Part shown: positions 34,731-43,191 of the stretch, piece by piece
How the letters are laid out: the number at the start of each line of letters is the position of its first letter
How positions within the stretch are numbered: position 1 is the first letter of the stretch
NCBI GenBank assembly: GCA_028703835.1
Contig: JAQVMB010000004.1
Span: 1 to 64,000 of the forward strand
From: Candidatus Peribacteraceae bacterium
GTDB lineage: Bacteria > Patescibacteriota > Gracilibacteria > Peribacterales > Peribacteraceae
Direction: 5' to 3'
DNA: 64,000 nucleotides
Program-made: the position numbers and the translations under genes
The notes under the pieces: model-generated
The model's input: only the letters and a program-made list of their open reading frames with translations
What the model was told of the DNA's origin: nothing
Database searches by the model: none

Positions 34731-35143
34731 TGGTGGAGATGCCGGGAGTTGAACCCGGGTCCAACGTGTAGCCTGGATGTCTGTACCGTCATGTCTCTTC
34801 CGTACTCGCATCCTCTCGGGAAGAGACAAGGATGAGGAGCGAGGGATGATGCCTGGAATACGGAGACGTCACGACATCAGATGACGCTGCGCCTCGCTGG
34901 TTACGCCCCGGCCCCCCTAGCGAGAATCAAGGGCGGGACGTGTTCCCGGAACGGGAACTGATTACGCGAAGGCCGGGGCAAAGGCGAAGCCTCTGACAGC
35001 GTTCTTCACGCCCTGGAAACGAGTTCCAAGGAATCCGCGCGTTGTGGCAGATATGGTTTGCAACGTTGGGTATCGGGAACCGTTGCCATCCCGGACGGAG
35101 ACGATGCCAGACCATGATCACGCTGTCGAAGCCTGTCATCCCC
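34731..35143 (-). ncRNA. ssrA: Transfer-messenger RNA (tmRNA)
   Basis: The 413-base RNA has both halves of the tRNA-like domain. The 5' end GGGGATG pairs with 3' CATCTCC, including the G3-U70 pair recognised by AlaRS, followed by A and CCA. The T-arm GGGTTCAACTCCC is exact, and the 5' half has the typical GGCTTCGACAG. A tag frame ending in TAA reads probably GVKNAVRGFAFAPAFA, with a hydrophobic degron-like end. Several GC-rich stems follow that can form the pseudoknots. It rescues stalled ribosomes with SmpB. The resume codon is the least certain part. Confidence 0.88.
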
Positions 35144-35249
35144 ACGCTGTGCTGCCAAGAAGCAGACACGCAGTCTACCGCAACGATGTCCATTGTTCGA
35201 GCAATAACTTCGTGGATATTCCAGCGGCTGCTGCGCTAGCATCGGTGGG

Positions 35250-35927
35250 ATGAAGCGCAAAAAAGCGGAGGCATCGCAGCAGCCGTTCGTCGAGGAAGTC
35301 CGGCGGCTGGAAGAGCGGCTGTACGGCGGGCAGTTGAATGAGGAAGACCGGAGCATGATGAAGAGCGAACGGTACTTCTGGCACTTTCGCCCCAGCCACC
35401 ACGCGGCCACGGGTCTGCTGACGCAGGAAGACATCGCGCTGCTGTCCCAACCGGACAGGCGTCTGCTCAGCGTGGGCGCGTATCCGGCGTTCTTAGAGCG
35501 GCTGCTGCCGGAACTGGGCGTTCCCCGCGCCCATATTCTCCTGGCGGACAAAGACCCGGCGATCATGACGTGCGCGGACACGATCGAAGCGGTCACGTTC
35601 GACCTGTTGGATCCGTGGCCGGAGATCGGCACGTTCGATCACATCATTTTTCCGGAGAGCCTTTGCATCGCGATCAGTGACCGGATGCGGGAAGAAGGGA
35701 AAGTTCCAAGCGGGGACCGTTCGGCATCGGATGCGGAAGAGGCTCGGTACCTTGCGGCTGTGCTGAAGCAGGCGCTGCGGAGACTGCGTCCCGGAGGCGT
35801 CATCCGCGCCAACGGCCCCATGAGCCACCCGAACGTGTTTCGTCTCATGGGCGCGCGGCTGGAAGAGGACGGGTTCCCGATCGTCGTCGAGAGCCGCAGG
35901 TTCTTCCTCTCGGTGCGGGGGGCGTAA
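35250..35927 (+). CDS. SAM-dependent methyltransferase-like protein
   Basis: The 225-residue protein has an N-terminal helical region and a Rossmann-like core. RRLLSVGAYPAFLERLL is in the motif I position, ILLADKDP provides an acidic residue for ribose binding, AVTFDLLDPWP and FDHIIFPESL follow, and LRRLRPGGVIRANGP is the usual strand after motif IV. The glycine-rich loop is shorter than in typical enzymes, so SAM binding is likely but not certain. It diverges from ssrA. Confidence 0.6.
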   Translation: MKRKKAEASQQPFVEEVRRLEERLYGGQLNEEDRSMMKSERYFWHFRPSHHAATGLLTQEDIALLSQPDRRLLSVGAYPAFLERLLPELGVPRAHILLADKDPAIMTCADTIEAVTFDLLDPWPEIGTFDHIIFPESLCIAISDRMREEGKVPSGDRSASDAEEARYLAAVLKQALRRLRPGGVIRANGPMSHPNVFRLMGARLEEDGFPIVVESRRFFLSVRGA

Positions 35928-35930
35928 TAA

Positions 35931-36509
35931 TCATTTCATCACCGCCAAGCACGCGCCGTCGATGCAGCGGCAGTTCTCCATGTCGTTGGACGCGTACGTG
36001 CCACAGTCGCAGTCCGTGTCTTCCGAACAGGCAACCGGTTGCGTCCATCCCACGGTTGGCTGGGGCGACGGCATCGGGCAGACGACCGCGCAGGAGCCGT
36101 CGATGCAGGCGGAGCCGAAGGGGCAATTGGAACGGACCAGGAAATCCACGGGTGTCTGGCATTCGTCGGAGGAGGAACAGGCCGCGCCCACATTCCCTTC
36201 CAGCAACGGCGCGGGCTCCTCCGTCATCGCCACGCATTTGTTGTCCTCGCACTCCACGCCCGTACTTTGTATGCATGAATAGATGCACTGCGCATCGAAA
36301 TTCTCCACGACTGCCTTCATGCGGGCGGCTTCATCCTTGTGCACGTAGATGTAGCAGTCGAACGGGCATTTGCTCCCGATGAGCACGCAGTCGGCTGCTT
36401 CCTCGCAGCGGTTGGCTTTTTCCAACTCGGCTTTCACCTGCCGTTCGGAGGGGGCGCAGGCGGAGAGGAGGAGGACGGCGAAGAGGGGGAGGAGGGGGCG
36501 GGCAATCAT
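35931..36509 (-). CDS. Cys-rich lipoprotein
   Basis: The 192-residue protein has a lipoprotein signal with LLSAC (Cys near 18) and 18 or more further cysteines spread in pairs (CEEAADC, CPFDC, CSSSDEC, CSEDTDCDC). The spacing suggests several small disulfide-bonded knots resembling the eukaryotic-like Cys-rich repeats in myxobacterial proteins. It would be anchored on the outer side of the membrane. It is convergent with the methyltransferase-like gene, with three bases between. Function unknown. Confidence 0.7.
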   Translation of the reverse strand: MIARPLLPLFAVLLLSACAPSERQVKAELEKANRCEEAADCVLIGSKCPFDCYIYVHKDEAARMKAVVENFDAQCIYSCIQSTGVECEDNKCVAMTEEPAPLLEGNVGAACSSSDECQTPVDFLVRSNCPFGSACIDGSCAVVCPMPSPQPTVGWTQPVACSEDTDCDCGTYASNDMENCRCIDGACLAVMK

Positions 36510-36637
36510 GGCGGGAGTGTACAGGAGGGCATCATCACGAAGGAACGGCTTGTTTAATTATGATGAGTGGAAGCCAATATCCGATGGAGATCCGCGAAAT
36601 ATTTGGACGGGGTTTCTGCCATGCGTATTCTTCATGC

Positions 36638-36895
36638 ATGTCTCCCAACAACAATTTTCGTCCCGTCGACCACAATCCGCGCCTGACCCCCGGCGTCATC
36701 GCGTCCTTCGAGACGCCGGAATCGGCGATGCAATGGATCGAGTCCGTACGGGAGAACATGCAGCAGCTCTGCAACTCGTGCACGCCCCCTCCGGACATGG
36801 CACGCATTCAGGAGCTGTGGCGGGAAGGGCAGACTGCGAAGGGGCGGATTCTTCCGATGCATCCTTCCGTGGGCAGGTCGCAGGATGCGGCGTGA
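36638..36895 (+). CDS. Small hypothetical protein, 85 residues
   Basis: The frame from ATG 36638 encodes a soluble protein (SPNNNFRPVDHNPRLTPGVI, then a helical ETPESAMQWIESVRENMQQL). An upstream ATG at 36560 is in frame, but those codons overlap a TTGTTT/AATTAT promoter-like patch. No family recognised. It is followed after 95 bases by the deacetylase gene. Confidence 0.45.
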   Translation: MSPNNNFRPVDHNPRLTPGVIASFETPESAMQWIESVRENMQQLCNSCTPPPDMARIQELWREGQTAKGRILPMHPSVGRSQDAA

Positions 36896-36990
36896 GAGGT
36901 TCTCGATTCTTGGATGTATTCCCGGGATCGGACAGTGCGGTTCCGCTGCGCCGTGATGCATCTTGATGCATCCGCTGGCATAGTGGCGGC

Positions 36991-37827
36991 ATGAGACGCT
37001 TGATCATCAATGCCGACGACCTGGGCGCGAACGCCGCCCGCACGCACGGGATCTTCCAGTGCATGGAGTTCGGCGTGGTGAGGAGCGCGAGCCTCTTCCC
37101 CAATTTCATTGATTCCGACAAGGCCGCGAAGCATGCGAAGGAGAGGGGCGTACCGGTCGGGTTGCACCTCAATCTCGTGGAGGAGGAACCGCTCTGCAAA
37201 GCGGGCGATGTCGAGACCCTGCTGGGTCCGGGCAACAGGTTCTATCCGCGGGACAAATTCTGGGCGTTGCTCGATGAGGGGCGCATCGAGCGGGAACACC
37301 TGGAGCGCGAGATCCGCGCGCAGATCGAATGGTGCTTCGACCATGGCCTGGCGCCGACGCACGTGTCCGGCAACTGGGATTGCCACGTCCATCCCGCCGT
37401 CGCGCACGCCCTCCTGCCGCTTCTCGAGCGCTCCGGCCTCCGTTTCGTCCGCATTCCGTGCGAGGAGCCCCTGCCGCCGGTCGGCTTCGAGGTGCCGGAA
37501 GAGCAGCTCGCGGAGATACGGACCATCAACGCGCGGGCGGCTGCGGCGCGTTCCCTCTTCGCGTCGGCGGGCATCGCGTCCACGGACCACTTCCGCGGAC
37601 ACACACTCCTCGGGAATGCGTCCCTGAAGAACTTGCGCCACATCCTCACGCGGCTTTCCGAAGGCACCACGGAGCTGATGGTCCATCCCGGCAGCATGAG
37701 CGCGTACGGCACGCCCTTCGACCTGGACCCGCAGCGACAGACGGAACTTCGCATGCTGCTCGATGATTCCATCCCCGCGATGCTGCTGGAGCGGAAAATT
37801 GAATTGATCGGGTGGGGGGATCTGTAA
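36991..37827 (+). CDS. ChbG/YdjC-family carbohydrate deacetylase
   Basis: The 278-residue metal-dependent enzyme removes acetyl groups from N-acetylated oligosaccharides in known relatives. The N-terminal NADDLG supplies the metal-binding and catalytic Asp pair, GLHLNL the first metal His, and HVSGNWDCHVHP the second histidine cluster. ELMVHPGS near residue 228 is the typical closing motif. Length fits the family. The substrate in this organism is unknown. Confidence 0.88.
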   Translation: MRRLIINADDLGANAARTHGIFQCMEFGVVRSASLFPNFIDSDKAAKHAKERGVPVGLHLNLVEEEPLCKAGDVETLLGPGNRFYPRDKFWALLDEGRIEREHLEREIRAQIEWCFDHGLAPTHVSGNWDCHVHPAVAHALLPLLERSGLRFVRIPCEEPLPPVGFEVPEEQLAEIRTINARAAAARSLFASAGIASTDHFRGHTLLGNASLKNLRHILTRLSEGTTELMVHPGSMSAYGTPFDLDPQRQTELRMLLDDSIPAMLLERKIELIGWGDL

Positions 37828-37877
37828 GGAAGAAGCTGAAGCGTTGCTTATAATCAAGATTCTGCGGTTTTTCTTCG

Positions 37878-37947
37878 AAAAAGTGTGTCTCCCCCGATGG
37901 AGCTTGCTCTGAGAGAAGTCGAAGGGCTCGGGATGACACACTTTTTT
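37878..37947. repeat. Palindromic repeat with 20-bp arms
   Basis: aaaaagtgtgtc and gacacacttttt form the outer stem and cccgatgg / ctcggg-like sequences extend it, with an inner gagaagtcgaagggctcggg. It lies between convergent genes and could act as a bidirectional terminator or a dispersed REP-type element. Confidence 0.5.
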
Positions 37948-37962
37948 CGTAGGCTTCAACAA

Positions 37963-38199
37963 TTATTTCTGTCCTTCCTCTTCGTCGCAGCAGCCATCGT
38001 CGCAACACTCGTCATCCTCGCTGCGGGCGAAGAGCAGCAGGAAGTAGCAGAGCACGATGACACCGAGCAGCGCCATGTACGAGACGAGGCTGACCGTGCG
38101 TCCCATGGCGACGGGGACGACGTATCCGGCGAGCGCGATGAGCGCGACGAACGCTTCGGCGAACGTGCCGCGGGAACGGGGAGCGGGGTGGCAATACAT
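37963..38199 (-). CDS. Small membrane protein with Cys/acidic tail
   Basis: The 78-residue protein has two transmembrane segments (about 15-35 and 40-60). Its short hydrophilic C-terminus reads SEDDECCDDGCCDEEEGQK, with four Cys and many acidic residues; it could bind metal ions at the membrane surface. The Met at 38199 is preferred over one 12 codons upstream. It is followed by the palindromic repeat and is in the same direction as the MFS gene. Confidence 0.55.
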   Translation of the reverse strand: MYCHPAPRSRGTFAEAFVALIALAGYVVPVAMGRTVSLVSYMALLGVIVLCYFLLLFARSEDDECCDDGCCDEEEGQK

Positions 38200-38273
38200 A
38201 ACCGGGAGAGGAGAATGAATACAAAAATTATACAAAATGGTTCTTCTCGTCTTTCATCCGCCGACCACTCTCC

Positions 38274-39545
38274 TCATGCAATGTCCTGTGGCACGGGGGG
38301 CGGCAGCGGTCGGAACCACAGTGCGAACACCGCCCCTGCAAGCAGGATCAATATGCTTCCCACGAATACCGGCGTGGCGGGCGTGAGGATGGCCGCGATG
38401 AAGCCGGAGAGGATGGGCGGAATGGATTGCCCCAGTGCTTGTACGCTGGCGTTGACTCCCAGCACTTCGCCCTGGATATGCGCCGATGCGGATTTGCTGA
38501 CGAGGGTGGTGAGGAGCACCTGCGAGAGGCCGTTATTCACCGCGAAGAACGGCGAGATGAGCAGCAACCACCACCACGAGGGGGTGAGCAGTTGCATTGC
38601 GATAAAGACGCCTGCCAGCGGCACCGTCAGGCGCACCACGATATGGTCCGGGAAGCGTTTGGATACGTATCCGATCACCACTGCCTGCGTGAACGCGATC
38701 CAGATGCCCAGGTATGCGACATAATTGCCGATGGATGCTTGCGTGAAGCCGAACCGGTTGATCAAGAACACGCTGGCGAACGTCGTGAAGAACGTGAAGC
38801 CGGCCTGGAACAGGAATTGCGTGGCGAAGAGCGGGCGCAGTTTCCGCAGCGCGTACGCCTCCGCGATGTTCTTGAATGATTTCACCCAATCCACGGATCC
38901 CTTTCGCCGTTGCTTGTTCGTTTCCGGGAAAAAGAACCACACCGACGCCGCATTGGCCGCGCTCAACAGCGCCGCGAACCAGAAAGGCGTGGCGGCGTTG
39001 AACCATGAAACGAACGTGGGGCTGGAGAGCAGACCGCCGATGGCAGGGCCCAGGATGAATCCCAGCCCGAACGCCGTGCCCATGATGCCGAAGGAGCGCG
39101 CGCGATTCTCTCGTGTGGAGATGTCCGCCACGGCCGCCTGCGCCACCGCGATATTCCCGCCCGTGATGCCGTCGAATGCCCGCGAGAGGAAGAGGAGCGG
39201 AATGTGGTGCGTGAAGATGGCATAGGCGAAGAGTACGTACGAAAGCGCCGTACCGAGGAGTGACAGGAGAAGCAGCGACCGTCGTCCGTACTTGTCCGAG
39301 AGCTGGCCCAGCACGGGCGTGGCGAGGAACTGGCACAGCGGATAACTGGCGATGAGGAGCCCCAGCAGGATGTAGCCCGTCTGCACCGACGTTCCCGCAG
39401 GCAAGATGTACTCAGGTGACGCGGGATCCGCGAGCAGCAGCGGCACCACCGGGATAAGGATGCCGATGCCCACGAGGTCAAGGAAAACCGTGAAGAAGAT
39501 AATGGGCAACGGGCGTCCTTGAAATGTTCTGCGGATACGATTCAT
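38274..39545 (-). CDS. MFS efflux transporter (TCR/Tet-like)
   Basis: The 423-residue protein has 12 hydrophobic segments. Motif A is in the second loop (LGQLSDKYGRRSLLL), typical of drug/H+ antiporters of the TCR type, and a motif-C-like glycine-rich FGLGFILGPAIGGLL lies in helix 5. It probably exports a small molecule or sugar. Start at ATG 39545, with no operon partner apparent. Confidence 0.85.
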   Translation of the reverse strand: MNRIRRTFQGRPLPIIFFTVFLDLVGIGILIPVVPLLLADPASPEYILPAGTSVQTGYILLGLLIASYPLCQFLATPVLGQLSDKYGRRSLLLLSLLGTALSYVLFAYAIFTHHIPLLFLSRAFDGITGGNIAVAQAAVADISTRENRARSFGIMGTAFGLGFILGPAIGGLLSSPTFVSWFNAATPFWFAALLSAANAASVWFFFPETNKQRRKGSVDWVKSFKNIAEAYALRKLRPLFATQFLFQAGFTFFTTFASVFLINRFGFTQASIGNYVAYLGIWIAFTQAVVIGYVSKRFPDHIVVRLTVPLAGVFIAMQLLTPSWWWLLLISPFFAVNNGLSQVLLTTLVSKSASAHIQGEVLGVNASVQALGQSIPPILSGFIAAILTPATPVFVGSILILLAGAVFALWFRPLPPPVPQDIA

Positions 39546-39699
39546 GGCGGGGCGGAATGCGAAGCAAAAAGTGGGCGCACGGATGCAGCCGCATTTCTGA
39601 CGTGCGACGAGCGCACATCATACAGGACAAGAATCATGACGAAGGATGAGGCACGGAAACTTTGACTTTTCCTTCGACCGAGGCCATCATTTTCAACCT

Positions 39700-40137
39700 A
39701 TGAAGAAAGCAGTTTTCATGGGGTCCGTGTTGTTGACGCTGGCTTTAGCCGGTTGCTCCGCAGGCGGCGACCTGAACGGCGGCGCGTCGTCTTCTTCCGC
39801 GCCGGCGGGCAGCCCGCTCTCGTCCGACATCACCATCACGCAGCCGCAGCCGGGCGATACGGTCGTGAGCCCGCTCACCGTCACGGGCGAAGCGCGGGGC
39901 ACGTGGTACTTCGAGGCGAGCTTCCCGGTGCGCCTGCTCGACGGCAACGGCAATGAGCTCGCCGTCGCGCCCGCACAGGCGCAGGGTGACTGGATGACCG
40001 AGGACTTCGTTCCCTACGCCGTCACCCTCACGTTCATCGCGCCGCCCACGACGACGGGCACGCTGGTCCTGGAGAAAGACAATCCCTCCGGCGATCCCGC
40101 GAACGCGGAGAGCGTGAGTATTCCGGTGGCCTTCTAG
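39700..40137 (+). CDS. Lipoprotein with Gmad2 immunoglobulin-like domain
   Basis: The 145-residue product has a signal peptide with lipobox LALAGC (Cys near 19) and a Ser-rich spacer. A single beta domain follows: ITITQPQPGDTVVSPLTVTGEARGTW, then VTLTFIAPPTTTGTLVLEKDNPSGDP, the pattern of Gmad2/Big-like domains in spore and envelope proteins. The Met at 39700 starts a good signal peptide. It is a surface-exposed lipoprotein of unknown role. Confidence 0.8.
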   Translation: MKKAVFMGSVLLTLALAGCSAGGDLNGGASSSSAPAGSPLSSDITITQPQPGDTVVSPLTVTGEARGTWYFEASFPVRLLDGNGNELAVAPAQAQGDWMTEDFVPYAVTLTFIAPPTTTGTLVLEKDNPSGDPANAESVSIPVAF

Positions 40138-40188
40138 AAGAGGATCATAACGAAGGGTTTGCCGACTGTTCTTTGCTAGAGCAACTGC

Positions 40189-40223
40189 CCCATTTCTTTT
40201 TTCTGCCGCAAAAAAGAAATGGG
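40189..40223. terminator. Bidirectional terminator hairpin
   Basis: A perfect 14-bp stem (cccatttctttttt with aaaaaagaaatggg) around a 7-base loop lies in the 317-base gap between the Gmad2 lipoprotein and the convergent PspC/GIN gene. A- and T-runs within the arms give U-tracts in both directions. The rest of this gap holds no gene that I can see. Confidence 0.7.
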
Positions 40224-40454
40224 AAAAAGAAAAAGCCACCACGCGCCAACGGAAGCCCGCGGATCTATTTCTCTATCATTGATCTGATGCCTCAGTAGAG
40301 GCAGAAAAAGGTGATAGCCCTGATCGGTTGCCCGTCTGTCCTTCTCATCTCCACTTCGGGCGCGTGGACCCTGCCATGTTTGTTGTATGTTCCTGTTTGC
40401 TTGTCGGTCCTGACTACGAAAAGGGGTGGGAACGAACAGAAGAAATTGTTCGGT

Positions 40455-42185
40455 TCAACGCAGCTCTTCCTCGCTCACTTTCTCCACGGCGGAGGCTCCC
40501 GACGTGTCCACGTCGAGTTGCTTCGGGAGAACGCGGTAGAGGATGCGGCTCGCGCCGGAGGCTTCGCCCGTCAGGGATTCCACGGCGTACACGCGCGCCG
40601 TGCTTGCGCCGGAGACATCCGCGTCCGCGCGTCCCGTCATGAACGAGAGCGCATCGAGCCAGCTGGCGCCCGAGACGTTGAACGTGAGCGTTTTCGCTTC
40701 CCCTGCCAGATACAGTTGCGAACTGCCGGAGACGTCGGCGTCCAGGGCATCCGGTCGGACATCGGCGTTCAGCATGGAGGCGCCGGACAGGCCGAACGTC
40801 ATGGTGCCGCCCCGGAATCCCTGCACCTCGCCCTGCGAGGCGCCGGTGAGGCGGACGGTTTGCAGGCGCGGCATCGTGACGGCGAGCGTGACGGAGCGGC
40901 GGCTGCAGAAGAAGAGGCAATCCACGATGCCCCTGTCATGGTCCAATGTCAGCATGCCGTCGACCACCTGCAGGCTGCTCTGCTCCTGGTCGAGCGGCGA
41001 CGCTTCCAACGACACTTCGTACGCGTCGCCGCGGCGGATGGTTAGGGTGGAGAACCCGTCCGCTTGCACGCCCGTGAAATCCCGGAACGTGAAGGCGCGC
41101 GAGACCGTATCCACGCGCTCGGAGCGGATGCGCTCGAACGCCGCTTCGATGACGGGGGCGTGCGTCACCGCCGTGACGCCGAGCGTCGCGACGGCGCTGC
41201 CCCAGAGGCCGACGAGGACCGCGAGCGAGAGCGGCGAGAACGCGCTCTTCATGCTGAGCAGGCTCGCGCCGACCATCAGGACGAAGACGAGCGGCAGGAA
41301 CGCGATGAAGTAGCCGGCGCCGACGAGCGTGAGGTACGTCGCCCGCCCCGTGATTTCCTGCAGCGGCAGGTCCACCAGGGCGGTGGCCGGGTCGGTGACG
41401 AGGAGCACGGCGTAGGTGGTGAGTCCGGCGATGGCCAGCGCCACGCCGAGGATCATCAGGAAGCCGACGGCGCGCGCGATGAGGGGGAAAAAAGCCCGGA
41501 GGAAACGGCCGAGCACTTCCAAGACACGGCGGATGATGACGAAGGGGACGGTGAGGATTTGCCGCAGGGCGTTGCGAGTCTTCTCCGGCGGCATCTTCTC
41601 CTTCACGCGCTCCTGGATGGCCGAGAGCGTCACGCGCTGCTGCTTCATTTCCATTTTTTCGGTGGTGGTCTTCGCTTCCGGCACGATGATCCACAGGATG
41701 ATGTACAGGATGACGCCCGCGCCGCCGAAGAAGATCGTCAGGGCGAAGAGGAGCCGCACGATCACCGGGTCGATGCCGGCGTAGTTCGCGATGCCCGCAC
41801 AGACGCCGCCCAGCACCCGGTCATCCGTATCGCGGTACAGGCGGCCGCGGAAGAGCGGTTCCTTGCGCCGGTCTTCCACGTTTTCCTTCGGCTCTTCCCT
41901 GCCCGGAACCTCTTCCCCGCCGAAGCGCTTGAAGTCCTCCACGGTGCCCATGCGCGCCGTGAGCGCTTCCACGTCCTTCGCCGTCACGGCCTTCTTCCGG
42001 CCTTTCGTGATCTCGGCGAATTCCTCCGCGATGCGGTTCTCGATGTCCGACACGATCTCGTCGGCGTCCGCGTAGGAGGAGAAGTGCGCGCGGACCGACG
42101 CCAGGTACCGGTCGAGCCGCTCGAAGGCGTCGTCTTCCACGTGGAAGAGCAATCCGCCGATGGTGATCGTCACCGTCTTATGCAT
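40455..42185 (-). CDS. PspC-domain membrane protein with DUF2807/GIN adhesin-like domain
   Basis: The 576-residue protein has an N-terminal helical cytosolic part, then a PspC domain (LYRDTDDRVLGGVCAGIANYAGI, LLFALTIFFGGAGVILYIILWIIVPE). Several more transmembrane segments follow (residues 215-340). The C-terminal beta-solenoid-like head (about 370-570) has repeated xSGASxLxAD turns typical of DUF2807/DUF4097 domains. PspC/GIN proteins respond to envelope stress. It overlaps the PadR gene by 8 bases, a pairing known in many bacteria as regulator plus sensor. Confidence 0.88.
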   Translation of the reverse strand: MHKTVTITIGGLLFHVEDDAFERLDRYLASVRAHFSSYADADEIVSDIENRIAEEFAEITKGRKKAVTAKDVEALTARMGTVEDFKRFGGEEVPGREEPKENVEDRRKEPLFRGRLYRDTDDRVLGGVCAGIANYAGIDPVIVRLLFALTIFFGGAGVILYIILWIIVPEAKTTTEKMEMKQQRVTLSAIQERVKEKMPPEKTRNALRQILTVPFVIIRRVLEVLGRFLRAFFPLIARAVGFLMILGVALAIAGLTTYAVLLVTDPATALVDLPLQEITGRATYLTLVGAGYFIAFLPLVFVLMVGASLLSMKSAFSPLSLAVLVGLWGSAVATLGVTAVTHAPVIEAAFERIRSERVDTVSRAFTFRDFTGVQADGFSTLTIRRGDAYEVSLEASPLDQEQSSLQVVDGMLTLDHDRGIVDCLFFCSRRSVTLAVTMPRLQTVRLTGASQGEVQGFRGGTMTFGLSGASMLNADVRPDALDADVSGSSQLYLAGEAKTLTFNVSGASWLDALSFMTGRADADVSGASTARVYAVESLTGEASGASRILYRVLPKQLDVDTSGASAVEKVSEEELR

Positions 42186-42525
42186 GGTCGAGGAGGGAAG
42201 TGATGGAGGAAGTGAGGGCGTTCCAGGTGCCGGTGAGGTCCTTCAGCGATTCTTTCCCTTTCTTCGTGAGCGTGTAGTACTTGCGGGGCGGGCCGTTCCT
42301 GGACTCGCGCCACTCGTAGGAGACCAGTTCGTCGTTCTTCAAGCGGCTGAGGATGGGGTACAGCGTGCCTTCCACCACGAGGAGATCCGCTTCGCGCAAT
42401 TTCTGGAGGATATCCGATGCATACACTTCGCCCTGCGCGATGATGAGGATCGCGCAGAATTCCAGGATGCCTTTGCGCATCTGCGCTTTGGCATTGTCGG
42501 AGGAGGCGGGGGTGTCACGGGTCAT
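42178..42525 (-). CDS. PadR-family transcriptional regulator
   Basis: The 115-residue winged-helix protein fits PadR: RKGILEFCAILIIAQGEVYASDIL, LVVEGTLYPILSRLKNDELV and YYTLTKKGKESL. PadR proteins repress their own operon until an inducer or stress signal acts. It is the first gene of a two-gene unit with the PspC/GIN protein, and a palindrome sits right upstream. Confidence 0.9.
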   Translation of the reverse strand: MTRDTPASSDNAKAQMRKGILEFCAILIIAQGEVYASDILQKLREADLLVVEGTLYPILSRLKNDELVSYEWRESRNGPPRKYYTLTKKGKESLKDLTGTWNALTSSITSLLDHA

Positions 42526-42541
42526 GGGACACCGGCAATGT

Positions 42542-42554
42542 AGTACACAGTACT
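42542..42554. promoter_or_regulatory. Candidate PadR operator
   Basis: agtac-aca-gtact is a perfect 5-3-5 inverted repeat 17 bases before the PadR start. A second symmetric sequence (cttg-gtattg-caag) follows it. Both are AT-rich, as PadR autoregulatory sites tend to be. Binding is inferred from place and symmetry. Confidence 0.45.
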
Positions 42555-42612
42555 TGGTATTGCAAGGTATCTTGTGAAAAAGGGTAATTGTCGCGGTTTT
42601 GGAGCCAAACCG

Positions 42613-43184
42613 TCATTCCCCGATGATCTTGATCAGCACGCGCTTCGGCCGTTGCCCGTCGAACTCCCCGTAGAAGATCTGTTCCCACGGGCCGAAATCC
42701 AGCGATCCTTTCGTGACCGCCACGACAACTTGCCGTCCCAGGATCTCGCGCTTCAAATGCGCATCTGCATTGTCTTCACCGGTTCGGTTATGATGATAGT
42801 GCTCGGGGGAGGGGTTGAAGGGCGCCAGCTGCTCCAGCCATTCCTCGAAGTCGTGGTGCAGGCCGGACTCGTTGTCATTGATGAAGATCGAGGTTGTTGT
42901 ACCAGACCTGTTTGATTTCTGTTGCTTCGCGCACGCCCCCTCACCCCGCCCTCTCCCCCCTTCGGGTGGAGAGGGGGACAATGGAAAGCAATTCTTCCCC
43001 GGAGCGTGAAGCGATCGAAGCGCCACGGATCAGCTTATTTTAGTATGATGTGCATGGCGTTGACGAGACAGAGGCCTTCCTTGATCCCGCTCGCCCGCAC
43101 CTGTTCCTCCACCTGCGGCGTGATGTTCACGAAGCCGCGGCGGGAGGGGGCATTCATCGTCAGGTAGTGCGTGCGGGAGAGCAT
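42613..43184 (-). pseudogene. yjbQ: yjbQ (UPF0047), interrupted by an insert
   Basis: The 5' part (43184 down to about 43047) encodes [20 protein letters not shown] through LCLVNAMHI, then meets a TAA at 43035. The 3' part (about 42900 down to 42613) resumes with [20 protein letters not shown] and runs to the normal end, including [18 protein letters not shown] and [13 protein letters not shown]. Together they make a complete YjbQ-type protein (thiamine-phosphate-synthase-like). About 146 bases between them are foreign and contain a strong palindrome. Neither half is likely to work alone. Confidence 0.7.
42901..43046. mobile_element. About 146-bp palindromic insert within yjbQ
   Basis: The insert separates two matching halves of yjbQ. 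Its core is a hairpin (ccctctcc ... ggagaggg) next to ccctcaccccg, a sequence class also seen at the ends of the 17763-18036 element. No protein is encoded. Ends are placed by where YjbQ similarity stops, so they may be off by several bases. Confidence 0.5.
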
Positions 43185-43191
43185 GGGGAAA

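Noticed and set aside
42925-43026. N-terminal extension of the yjbQ 3' fragment
   Set aside because: These codons (Pro/Gly/Arg-rich) come from the palindromic insert, not from YjbQ.
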